DNA of 23,880 nt from an uncultured Roseburia sp. (lineage in GTDB: Bacteria > Bacillota > Clostridia > Lachnospirales > Lachnospiraceae), in the NCBI GenBank assembly GCA_947070915.1, contig CAMTDY010000019.1:1-23880 (forward strand), written 5' to 3'. Within the stretch, counting starts at the first letter, position 1. The number at the start of each line of letters is the position of its first letter. Below the pieces are notes generated by a model. The model was not told where the DNA came from. It did no database searches and saw only the letters and a list, made by a program, of their open reading frames with translations. The position numbers and the translations under genes are program-made. Shown here in pieces: positions 7,113 through 14,724 of this stretch.

Positions 7113-8441
7113 ATGAGGTTGAGATCTTTTACATGCACGCCATTAAAGAAAAATCAAAGGTATGAGGTGACTGTGCCGGGTTCTAAGAGTATTACGAACC
7201 GGGCGCTTCTTTTGGGGGCGCTGGGCAGTGGGAGAACCGTGCTGAAGGGGGTTCTTTTCAGTGACGATTCCAGGGTGTTCATGCAGGCGCTGAAAGAGAT
7301 TGGGTTTTATGTGGATGTTCAGGAAGAAGAGAAGGTGGTGGCCATCGAGGGACTGGGAGGAAAAATTCCGGGGGACGGGACACGGGAAAGAAGGGTCTAT
7401 GTGGGGAGTGCGGGAACTGCCGCCCGGTTTCTCACAGCGATGCTGGCGCTGTCCGGCGGGAGATTTCTGATGGAGTCCTCGGAACAGATGAAGGCAAGAC
7501 CGATGAAACCGCTGCTTCTGGCGCTGGAAGAGCTGGGGGCGGAATTTGAATATCTGGAGGAATCCTATGCTTTTCCTTTCCGTATCCTGGGGAGATCCCA
7601 GGAAAGTTCAGCGCCGCCGGAGGGAATTCCCGGGGTAGACCTGAATATTGACCAGAGCAGCCAGTTTTTGAGTGCCCTGCTTTTGAGCGGCGTCATGTGC
7701 AGCGGCGGACTGACGATCCGTCTGACAGGAACAAGGAGTGCGAAGGCTTATGTGAATATCTCGATGAAAATGATGGCAGAGTTTGGCTGTGAGGTGGAGC
7801 AGGCCGGGGAAGATACCTACATGGTACTCCCGGGGCAGCAGTACCGGGCAAGAGAATACCAGGTAGAGCCGGATGTATCCGCGGCGTGTTACTTTTATGC
7901 CATAGCGGCGGTGACGGAAAGTGAGGTAAAGGTAAAGCACGTACACAGCAGCACCACCCAGGGAGATATCCGCTTCCTGGAAGTTTTACAGCAGATGGGC
8001 TGCCGGCAGAGGGAGGAAGAGGACGGCATCGTCATTGCTGGCGCTCCGCTAAAAGGGGTTCATGTGGATATGGAGAATTTTTCCGATCAGACCATGACAC
8101 TGGCGGCTATCGCTCCCTTTGCTGACGGGGATACGGTTATTGATGGCGTAGGGCATATCCGGGGACAGGAGTCCGACCGCCTCCGGGGTATCGTCACGGA
8201 GCTGGGCAGAATGGGCATCCAGTGCGAGGAGAGACAGGACGGGTTGACGATCCATCCCGGCGATATCCAACCGGCAGTAATCCGGACCTATGAGGACCAC
8301 CGGATGGCCATGGCATTTGCTGTGACCGGCTGCAGGGCTGAGGGGATCGTTATAGAGGATCCGGAATGCTGCCGGAAAACCTTTGAAAATTACTTTGAAG
8401 TGTTGACAAGTCTTGATTTAACAACTAATATAAAAGAATGA
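7113..8441 (+). CDS. aroA: 3-phosphoshikimate 1-carboxyvinyltransferase (EPSP synthase)
   Basis: Protein of 442 residues, full length for the family. It joins phosphoenolpyruvate to shikimate-3-phosphate in the penultimate step of chorismate synthesis, in the cytoplasm. Motifs are PGSKSITNRALLLGAL near the start, the PEP loop G98-S-A-G-T-A-A-R-F, DQSSQFLSALLLSG, the LTGTRSAKAY segment, EPDVSAACYF, GQESDRLRG and TYEDHRMAMAFA. In the PEP loop, Phe106 replaces the proline found in the E. coli-type NAGTAMRPL loop; glyphosate class cannot be assigned by eye. ATG at 7113 is preferred over the out-of-frame ATG at 7106 because it sits 8 nt from AAGGAGAG. Its 3' end contains the argS promoter. Confidence 0.95.
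   Translation: MRLRSFTCTPLKKNQRYEVTVPGSKSITNRALLLGALGSGRTVLKGVLFSDDSRVFMQALKEIGFYVDVQEEEKVVAIEGLGGKIPGDGTRERRVYVGSAGTAARFLTAMLALSGGRFLMESSEQMKARPMKPLLLALEELGAEFEYLEESYAFPFRILGRSQESSAPPEGIPGVDLNIDQSSQFLSALLLSGVMCSGGLTIRLTGTRSAKAYVNISMKMMAEFGCEVEQAGEDTYMVLPGQQYRAREYQVEPDVSAACYFYAIAAVTESEVKVKHVHSSTTQGDIRFLEVLQQMGCRQREEEDGIVIAGAPLKGVHVDMENFSDQTMTLAAIAPFADGDTVIDGVGHIRGQESDRLRGIVTELGRMGIQCEERQDGLTIHPGDIQPAVIRTYEDHRMAMAFAVTGCRAEGIVIEDPECCRKTFENYFEVLTSLDLTTNIKE
8403..8431 (+). promoter_or_regulatory. Sigma-70-type promoter for argS inside the end of aroA
   Basis: TTGACA (8403-8408) and TAATAT (8426-8431) are separated by exactly 17 nt. The -35 box is perfect and the -10 box matches TATAAT at 4 of 6 positions, including the first two and last bases. 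Transcription would start near 8438, about 65 nt before the argS ATG, so argS is probably a separate transcription unit even though the genes are closely packed. Confidence 0.7.
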
Positions 8442-8504
8442 CAGAGACAAGTTGTCAGCACAGAGGAACAAAAAGCAGTGCGAAGAATTGGAATGGAGAG
8501 TAGT

Positions 8505-10283
8505 ATGAAAAAGTTGACGGAACAGTTAGAAGAAATAGTAAAAATTGGCTTTGAGCGGGCAGGGTATGACAAAAAGTACGGATTTATCAGCGTTTCCAAT
8601 CGCCCGGATCTGTGCCAGTACCAGTGCAACGGTGCGATGGCGGCAGCGAAGGAATATCACAAAGCGCCGATCCAGATCGCCGGGGATGTGGTGGAGGGAT
8701 TGAAGAAGAACTCTGCCTTTGAAAAGATTGAGGCAGTCAATCCTGGTTTTATAAATATAACAGTAAGCGGGGAATTGCTGAGACAGGCAGGTATCCAGAT
8801 GATGACACAGGAGCGGTTTGGACTTGAGAGGCCGGCAGAGCCAAGGTCTGTGGTGATTGATTACGGTGGGCCGAATGTGGCGAAACCTCTTCATGTGGGA
8901 CATCTTCGTTCTGCTATCATCGGGGAGAGCATCAAGAGGATTTACCGCTATATGGGAGATCATATTGTGGGAGATGTGCACCTCGGTGACTGGGGCCTTC
9001 AGATCGGACTGATCATTACAGAACTAAAAAAGCGTCAGCCAGAGCTGCCTTATTTTGATGCGGGCTTTGAAGGAGAGTATCCGGCGGAAGCACCTTTTAC
9101 CATATCGGATCTGGAAGAGATCTATCCCTATGCCAGCGGCTATTCCAAGGAACACGAGGATTATCTGACGGAGGCACAGGAAGCGACAGTAAGTCTTCAA
9201 GAAGGAAACCGGGGATACCGTGCCCTCTACGATCACATTCTGAACGTATCCATTGCAGACCTGAAGAAGAATTATGAAAAGTTAAATGTAGAATTTGACC
9301 TGTGGAAAAAGGAGAGCGATGCCCAGCCCTATATCCCGGAAATGGTGGAGAAGATGAAAGCAGAGGGTCTTGCCTATATGAGCGAGGGGGCTCTGGTGGT
9401 GGATGTCACAGAGGAAGGCGATAAAAAAGAACTTCCGCCCTGTATCATCCTGAAATCCAACGGGGCTTCTTTGTATTCCACCACAGATCTGGCGACGATC
9501 GTGGAGCGGGAGAAGCTGTTCGCGCCGGAGGAGATCATTTATCTGGCAGATAAACGCCAGACCATGCATTTTACCCAGGTGTTCCGGGTGGCGAAGAAGG
9601 CGGGGCTTACAAGTGATGACACGGAGCTTGCCTTTATCGGTTTCGGCACCATGAACGGAAAGGATGGAAAGCCCTTTAAGACGAGAGACGGCGGGGTTCT
9701 GCGGCTGGAGACACTGCGGGAGGATACCAGCGCAGAAGTGTATAAAAAGATTCGGGAAAACCGCGATTATGAGGAGGCAGAGGCGAGGGAGATCGCAGAA
9801 AAGGTTGGTCTGGCGGCGATCAAATACGGGGATCTGTCCAATCAGGCCTCCAAGGATTATATATTTGATATGGAGCGGTTTACTTCCTTTGAGGGAAATA
9901 CAGGTCCGTATATTCTGTATACCATCGTCCGTATCAAGTCCCTCCTTGCCAAGTATGAACAGGCAGGGGGCAGGGTATCCCCGGCAGGCGAACCGGAGAA
10001 ACTTCTGGTACCGGTTCAGGACAGCGAGACTGGATTGTATCTGACACTGTGTAAATTTGCAGATACGATGGAAGCTGCCTACAGTGAGAGGGCACCTCAT
10101 AAGATCTGTCAGTTTATCTATGAGCTGAGCGAGAGTTTTAACCACTTTTATCATGAAAATAAGATTCTGGCGAATGAAGATGAGGAAAGAAAGGCATCCT
10201 ATATCCAGCTGCTTGTGCTGGTAAAAAATGTACTGGAACAGTGTATTGAGCTGCTTGGTTTCAGCGCGCCGGACCGGATGTAG
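8505..10283 (+). CDS. argS: Arginine--tRNA ligase
   Basis: Class I aminoacyl-tRNA synthetase of 592 residues that charges tRNA-Arg. Domains in order: N-terminal additional tRNA-contact domain (about 1-110); catalytic Rossmann fold with the HIGH signature as H130-V-G-H133 in KPLHVGHLRSA, then VGDVHLGDWGLQIG; the KMSK-region equivalent around NGKDGKPFKTRDGG; and a helical DALR anticodon-binding domain at the C terminus (NTGPYILYTIVRIKSLL onward). The open frame begins with GTG at 8478, but ATG at 8505 is chosen because GGAG lies 6 nt before it and MKKLTEQLEEIV is a natural N terminus. No T-box leader is visible upstream. Confidence 0.95.
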   Translation: MKKLTEQLEEIVKIGFERAGYDKKYGFISVSNRPDLCQYQCNGAMAAAKEYHKAPIQIAGDVVEGLKKNSAFEKIEAVNPGFINITVSGELLRQAGIQMMTQERFGLERPAEPRSVVIDYGGPNVAKPLHVGHLRSAIIGESIKRIYRYMGDHIVGDVHLGDWGLQIGLIITELKKRQPELPYFDAGFEGEYPAEAPFTISDLEEIYPYASGYSKEHEDYLTEAQEATVSLQEGNRGYRALYDHILNVSIADLKKNYEKLNVEFDLWKKESDAQPYIPEMVEKMKAEGLAYMSEGALVVDVTEEGDKKELPPCIILKSNGASLYSTTDLATIVEREKLFAPEEIIYLADKRQTMHFTQVFRVAKKAGLTSDDTELAFIGFGTMNGKDGKPFKTRDGGVLRLETLREDTSAEVYKKIRENRDYEEAEAREIAEKVGLAAIKYGDLSNQASKDYIFDMERFTSFEGNTGPYILYTIVRIKSLLAKYEQAGGRVSPAGEPEKLLVPVQDSETGLYLTLCKFADTMEAAYSERAPHKICQFIYELSESFNHFYHENKILANEDEERKASYIQLLVLVKNVLEQCIELLGFSAPDRM

Positions 10284-10340
10284 TCCTGCAACGCTGATCC
10301 AAATCCTGTGGGCGCTGCCAAAAGAAAGGCCGGTGAGTAG

Positions 10341-11660
10341 ATGTTTGTTGGGCGAAAGAGTGAATTAAAAAAGTTAAATGAGGCTTTTACAAAAGATGGC
10401 CTGCCCGTAGTCATCCTGTATGGAAGAGAGGGCATAGGTAAGACCACTCTGGTCAGGGAATTTGTAAAAGAGAAGGATTTCGTCTATTATCTGGGGCGGG
10501 AGCTGTCCAAAAAAGAACAGCTGCTATATTTTGAACCGATTCCGAGGCAGGTAGATTTCAAGGTGGCAGAGGGCAGAAAAGTCTGCCTGGTCATCGATGA
10601 ATTTGATGTGATGCAGAAGGCGTACAAAGATTTTTATGAAGAACTGGAAACAGCAGTATCCCAGCCGTCATGGCAGGGGCACGTGATGATCCTGCTGGTG
10701 AGTTCTTCGGTGCAGTGGGTTGAAAACCAGATGGTAGAGGATATGGGCAGTTTCTCATCATACATCGACAGTTTTATCAAACTCAGGGAATTTACCTTTT
10801 TAGAGATGGTAAGCCGGTTTCCGGACAGTTCCACGGAAGAATGCATTACCATATACAGCATCCTGGGGGGCGTGCCGGGATATCTGGACTACTGGAATAC
10901 TTCTGACAGCATTCAGGATAATATCATCCGCCTTATTTTGAAAAAAGACGGAGCGCTGCGAAAGGAGGCTTTTCGTTTTCTGAAAACCAGCCTGCGGGAG
11001 CTGCCCCTTTATAACACGATCTTATCCGTACTGGCAGAAGATGAGCCAAAGTTAAATTATCTTTATAACCGGACAGGTTTCAGCCGGGCGAAGATCTCCG
11101 TCTATATCAAAAACCTCATCCAGATCGATGTGGCAGAAAAGTATTTTTCCTACGAGCCAAAGAAAAAAGATCGTGCCATGAAGGGGTTATACGGAATTTC
11201 TGACCAGTTTCTTCATTTCTGGTATAAGTTTGTATTTCCCAATCTGCCGGAGCTGGAATTAGGGGAAGCGGAGACTTTTTATGAAAATTATATCAGGAAT
11301 GAACTTTTTGGGTTTGTGGAGCAGACCTTTGGTCAGGTGTGCCGGGAGTTTCTTATACTGATGAACCGATACAACAAATTGCCGGCTGTCTTTCAGAATC
11401 CTCAGATTTTCTATGGAAAGGAGGGGATGATCCCTCTGGTGGCAGAGAGCGAGAAAGGGGAACTGCTGGTGGGTACCTGTAAGTGGTCCACAGAACCTAT
11501 GGACGGCAGGGAGTTTGAAAGGCTGTTGAAACTGACGGAGCAGACCGGACAGGAGGCGGATTACTATTATTTGTTTTCCAGGGAGGGATTTACGGATGAA
11601 TTCCTTCAGACGGCCCGGGGAATGGACCAGATCGAACTCATTGACCTGGATCGTCTGTAG
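10341..11660 (+). CDS. AAA-type ATPase (ATPase_2 / DUF234 family)
   Basis: Protein of 439 residues. The N-terminal STAND-like ATPase_2 domain (PF01637; about 1-220) has Walker A G28-REGIGKTT and Walker B V84-I-D-E-F-D89. A winged-helix region follows (about 225-290; TGFSRAKISVYIKNLIQIDV). The C-terminal third matches DUF234 (PF03008), a PD-(D/E)XK nuclease-like domain. There the usual EIDIVA...GECKW pattern is changed to MIPLVAE (I364 on) and G378-T-C-K-W382, so the acidic catalytic residues are lost while Lys381 remains. The function of this family is not established. The start ATG has only a weak upstream AAAGG. It lies 57 nt after argS and 63 nt before another ATPase gene. Confidence 0.85.
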   Translation: MFVGRKSELKKLNEAFTKDGLPVVILYGREGIGKTTLVREFVKEKDFVYYLGRELSKKEQLLYFEPIPRQVDFKVAEGRKVCLVIDEFDVMQKAYKDFYEELETAVSQPSWQGHVMILLVSSSVQWVENQMVEDMGSFSSYIDSFIKLREFTFLEMVSRFPDSSTEECITIYSILGGVPGYLDYWNTSDSIQDNIIRLILKKDGALRKEAFRFLKTSLRELPLYNTILSVLAEDEPKLNYLYNRTGFSRAKISVYIKNLIQIDVAEKYFSYEPKKKDRAMKGLYGISDQFLHFWYKFVFPNLPELELGEAETFYENYIRNELFGFVEQTFGQVCREFLILMNRYNKLPAVFQNPQIFYGKEGMIPLVAESEKGELLVGTCKWSTEPMDGREFERLLKLTEQTGQEADYYYLFSREGFTDEFLQTARGMDQIELIDLDRL

Positions 11661-11723
11661 AGAGCCAGAAGGGAACCGGCGGCCGGATAAAATTTACCAG
11701 GATGGAAGAAATGGGGGAAAAGG

Positions 11724-13055
11724 ATGTATCGAGACGTATCAAGACTGATCATGTATGGAAATATCAGCAGGGATTCCGTGCTGATGAAGCTGAGTGGGAT
11801 CTTTAAGAGGATCGCAGAGGACAGTGAGATCACTGTCGGCAGGGAAACTTATGTGAGGGAGATGTATGACCAGGTGTACCGCCTTCTGGATATCGCTACC
11901 AGATATGGTTTTGACGACAATCTCTGGCAGTGTTATATCGCTTATCTTCTCGCGGTCAATGAGAATCCTTTCAGCGTGATCTGCGAGAAAGTAGGAGTGG
12001 ATCCTGTACAGGGGGAGACTGCCAGTGTGAACCGTATTGTGAAACAGGATATGCAGTGTTTTTACCGTTTGTTTCATTATGATTTCACCGAAGTGGAAGC
12101 GCTTCTGGAGGTAGAGTGTTTTTCTATCCTGACCGATTATCATTCGATGGCAAAGGACGAAAATACCTACAATAAAAGTGTCAGTGAAAAGGTGAAAGAG
12201 CTGGCGAAGCAGCTCTCCGGCGCTGCCGATGGAGATGGATTTTTCCGGGTTCTGACGGAATTCTATAAAAAATACGGCGTAGGTAAATTTGGATTAAACA
12301 AAGCGTTCCGGGTAAAACATGAAGAGTCTGGTGAGATGATACTGGCGCCCATTACCCATACCAGTGAAGTGGCTTTGTCCCATCTGGTGGGATATGAGAT
12401 CCAGAAACAGAAGCTGATCGATAACACGGAAGCCTTTGTGGAGGGAAGAAAGGCGAATAACTGTCTTCTGTTCGGCGACAGCGGCACCGGAAAGTCCACC
12501 TGCATCAAGGCCATCCTCAACCAGTATTATGACCGCGGTTTGCGGCTGATCGAGATCTATAAGCATCAGCTTCAGGATCTTTCCGGCATCATTGAGCAGG
12601 TGAAGAACCGGAACTATAGATTTATCATATATATGGATGATCTCTCTTTTGAAGAGTTTGAGATTGAATACAAATACCTGAAGGCAGTGATCGAGGGCGG
12701 GATGGAGGTGCGTCCGGACAACGTGCTGATCTATGCTACTTCAAACCGTCGCCATCTGATCCGGGAGACCTGGAGCGACCGCTCGGATATGTCCAGGGAT
12801 GAACTCCATCATTCGGATACGATGCAGGAGAAATTATCCCTGGCAGCCCGTTTTGGCGTAACCATCAATTTTTCCAGTCCTTCCAAGAAAGAGTTTGAGG
12901 AGATTGTCCTGGGACTGGCGGCAGAGAACCCGGATATCCGCCTTACCGACGAGGAACTTCTGATGAAGGCAAACGCCTGGAGCGTGAGAAACGGCGGTTA
13001 TTCCGGAAGAGTGGCGGAGCAGTTCATCACTTATTTAAAATCCGTAAAAGCTTAG
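11724..13055 (+). CDS. DUF815-family AAA+ ATPase
   Basis: Protein of 443 residues. The first 190 or so are mostly helical with no recognisable motif. Residues about 195-443 match DUF815 (PF05673), an AAA+ relative. Walker A is GDSGTGKST (K257), Walker B is IIYMDDLSFEE (D305-D306), sensor 1 is LIYATSNRRHLI, and SDRSDMSRDELHHSDTMQEKLSLAARFG is the conserved stretch typical of this family. The C-terminal lid contains NGGYSGRVAEQF. Its cellular role is unknown. No transmembrane or signal sequence is visible. The start ATG at 11724 follows GGGGGAAAAGG. The yqeG-like gene begins 14 nt after its stop, suggesting co-transcription. Confidence 0.88.
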   Translation: MYRDVSRLIMYGNISRDSVLMKLSGIFKRIAEDSEITVGRETYVREMYDQVYRLLDIATRYGFDDNLWQCYIAYLLAVNENPFSVICEKVGVDPVQGETASVNRIVKQDMQCFYRLFHYDFTEVEALLEVECFSILTDYHSMAKDENTYNKSVSEKVKELAKQLSGAADGDGFFRVLTEFYKKYGVGKFGLNKAFRVKHEESGEMILAPITHTSEVALSHLVGYEIQKQKLIDNTEAFVEGRKANNCLLFGDSGTGKSTCIKAILNQYYDRGLRLIEIYKHQLQDLSGIIEQVKNRNYRFIIYMDDLSFEEFEIEYKYLKAVIEGGMEVRPDNVLIYATSNRRHLIRETWSDRSDMSRDELHHSDTMQEKLSLAARFGVTINFSSPSKKEFEEIVLGLAAENPDIRLTDEELLMKANAWSVRNGGYSGRVAEQFITYLKSVKA

Positions 13056-13069
13056 AAAGGAAAATGGAA

Positions 13070-13606
13070 ATGTTCGAGAAATTTTTCCCGGATGAGTCGG
13101 TATCATCCACCTATGATATTGATTTTCAGAGTTTGTATGAGGAAGGATACCGGGGGATCCTGTTTGATATTGACAATACTCTGGTGGAGCATGGAAAGGG
13201 TGCCAGCGACCAGGCGCTGGATCTGTTCCGCCGGCTGGAAGAGATGGGATTTCAATGCTGTCTGATCTCCAACAATAAAAAACAGCGGGTCAGCAGTTTT
13301 AACGAAAAGATTGGTGCCCATATGATCTTTAATGCCCATAAACCCAGAAGGAAAGGCTATCGTGAGGCCATGGAAATGATGGGGACGAACAAAGAAAACA
13401 CGCTTTTTGTAGGGGATCAGCTCTTTACGGATATATGGGGGGCAAAACGTATCGGGATACGGAATATCCTGGTGAAACCCATCAATAAAAACGAGGAGAT
13501 CCAGATCGTTCTTAAACGGTATTTGGAAAAAATTATATTAAAAGAGTATCGTCAGAAAAAGAAGGACAGAAAAAATGAAAAGAATGGAAAAAATATTACT
13601 TGCTAA
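13070..13606 (+). CDS. YqeG family HAD-IIIA phosphatase
   Basis: Protein of 178 residues of the HAD superfamily. Motif I is D33-I-D35-N-T-L, motif II falls at LISNNK, the conserved lysine in AHKPRRKGY, and motif IV is VGDQLFTD (D116, D121). The set is complete, so phosphatase activity is plausible; the substrate of YqeG proteins is not established. ATG at 13070 is preferred over ATG at 13064 because the AAAGG at 13056-13060 is too close to the latter, and MFEKFFPDE matches typical YqeG N termini. The C-terminal tail is extremely Lys/Asn-rich. It overlaps the next gene by 32 nt and encodes that gene's ribosome site. Confidence 0.9.
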   Translation: MFEKFFPDESVSSTYDIDFQSLYEEGYRGILFDIDNTLVEHGKGASDQALDLFRRLEEMGFQCCLISNNKKQRVSSFNEKIGAHMIFNAHKPRRKGYREAMEMMGTNKENTLFVGDQLFTDIWGAKRIGIRNILVKPINKNEEIQIVLKRYLEKIILKEYRQKKKDRKNEKNGKNITC

Positions 13607-14678
13607 GAAGCTGGATGGCATATTGGTCAGCTCGCCGGCTAATATGAGAAGCTCTGCCGGGTTTCGGGGAGAGGGGATCGTTTTTATCTCCAGGCACAGA
13701 CCGCTGGTGTTTACGGACTCCCGCTACACCATAGCGGCAAAGGAGGAATGTCCGGAAGCGGAAGTGATCCAGTATAAAAAAAATATCTATGAGAACTGGC
13801 TCACGGAGCTGATGGAACGTCTTGGCAGGGAAGCAGTGGCGGCGATGTCCATCGGATATGAGGACGAGACCATGACGGTTCAGACCTATCAGATGATACT
13901 TGCACTTTGTAAAAAGCATAAACTGGAACATATGACGCTGGTGCCTCTCCACAAAGGACTGGATCAGCTCCGGCAGGTGAAGACAGGGCAGGAGATTCTG
14001 AATATAGAGAAGGCAGAAAAGATCGGTGACAGGGCATTTACACGGATCGTTGAGAAGATCAGGGAGTGCCGGAGCCGTGGGGAAAATCTCACAGAAAAAC
14101 AGGTGGCGGCATACCTGGAATTTTATATGAAAGAAATGGGAGCGGAGGGCACCAGCTTTGACACCATCGCTGCCAGCGGGCTCCACTCTTCCATGCCCCA
14201 TGCCATACCTACTGATAAGGTACTGGAAGAAGGGGACTTTCTGACGATGGATTTTGGATGCCGGGTAAATGGATACTGCTCTGACATGACCCGCACAGTT
14301 GTGATCGGTAAGGCTGTAGAACGACAGAAGGAGATCTATGATGTGGTACTGCGGGCGCAGACAGCGGCGATCCAGGCGGTAAAGCCGGGGATAAAGGGCT
14401 GCGAGGTGGACGCGGTGGCGCGGGATATCATCCGGGAGGCGGGCTACGGGGACTGCTTTGGCCACAGCCTGGGCCACAGTGTGGGGCTGATGATCCATGA
14501 GACACCCTGCTTTTCACCGAAAGATGAAACGGTTCTGGAGCCGGGAATGGTCATTACCGTGGAACCGGGGATCTACGTGGAAGGTTTTGGGGGCGTGAGG
14601 ATTGAGGATGTGGTGGCAGTTACAGAAGACGGCTGCCGGAATCTGACCCGGTCTCCCAAAGAATTGATGGAACTGTGA
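13575..14678 (+). CDS. Xaa-Pro aminopeptidase / dipeptidase (M24B family)
   Basis: Cytoplasmic metallopeptidase of 367 residues that removes the residue N-terminal to proline in short peptides. The N-terminal creatinase-like domain (about 1-125) precedes a pita-bread catalytic domain. All five metal ligands are visible: D226 in MDFGC, D237 in CSDMTRT, H301 in GHSVGL, E330 in TVEPGIY and E344 in VRIEDVV. The start ATG at 13575 lies inside yqeG and follows AAGGACAG. Translation is probably coupled to yqeG. Whether it acts on dipeptides or longer peptides cannot be told from sequence. The DHQase/efp neighbourhood resembles B. subtilis yqhS-yqhT-efp. Confidence 0.93.
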   Translation: MKRMEKILLAKKLDGILVSSPANMRSSAGFRGEGIVFISRHRPLVFTDSRYTIAAKEECPEAEVIQYKKNIYENWLTELMERLGREAVAAMSIGYEDETMTVQTYQMILALCKKHKLEHMTLVPLHKGLDQLRQVKTGQEILNIEKAEKIGDRAFTRIVEKIRECRSRGENLTEKQVAAYLEFYMKEMGAEGTSFDTIAASGLHSSMPHAIPTDKVLEEGDFLTMDFGCRVNGYCSDMTRTVVIGKAVERQKEIYDVVLRAQTAAIQAVKPGIKGCEVDAVARDIIREAGYGDCFGHSLGHSVGLMIHETPCFSPKDETVLEPGMVITVEPGIYVEGFGGVRIEDVVAVTEDGCRNLTRSPKELMEL

Positions 14679-14724
14679 CAGTTTAACGATAGCATGGTGA
14701 ACAGAAGAAAGAGAGACAGATGTA

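Noticed and set aside
8442..8504. T-box or other riboswitch in the argS leader
   Set aside because: The predicted leader is only about 65 nt with no T-box motif or antiterminator; only a short TGACA/TGTCA pairing is present.
9282..10154. 290-residue minus-strand frame opposite argS
   Set aside because: It is antisense to a complete synthetase, with no motif or ribosome site seen.
13596..14498. 300-residue minus-strand frame opposite the Xaa-Pro peptidase
   Set aside because: The sense strand carries every M24 metal ligand, and the antisense product is Cys/His/Arg-rich noise.
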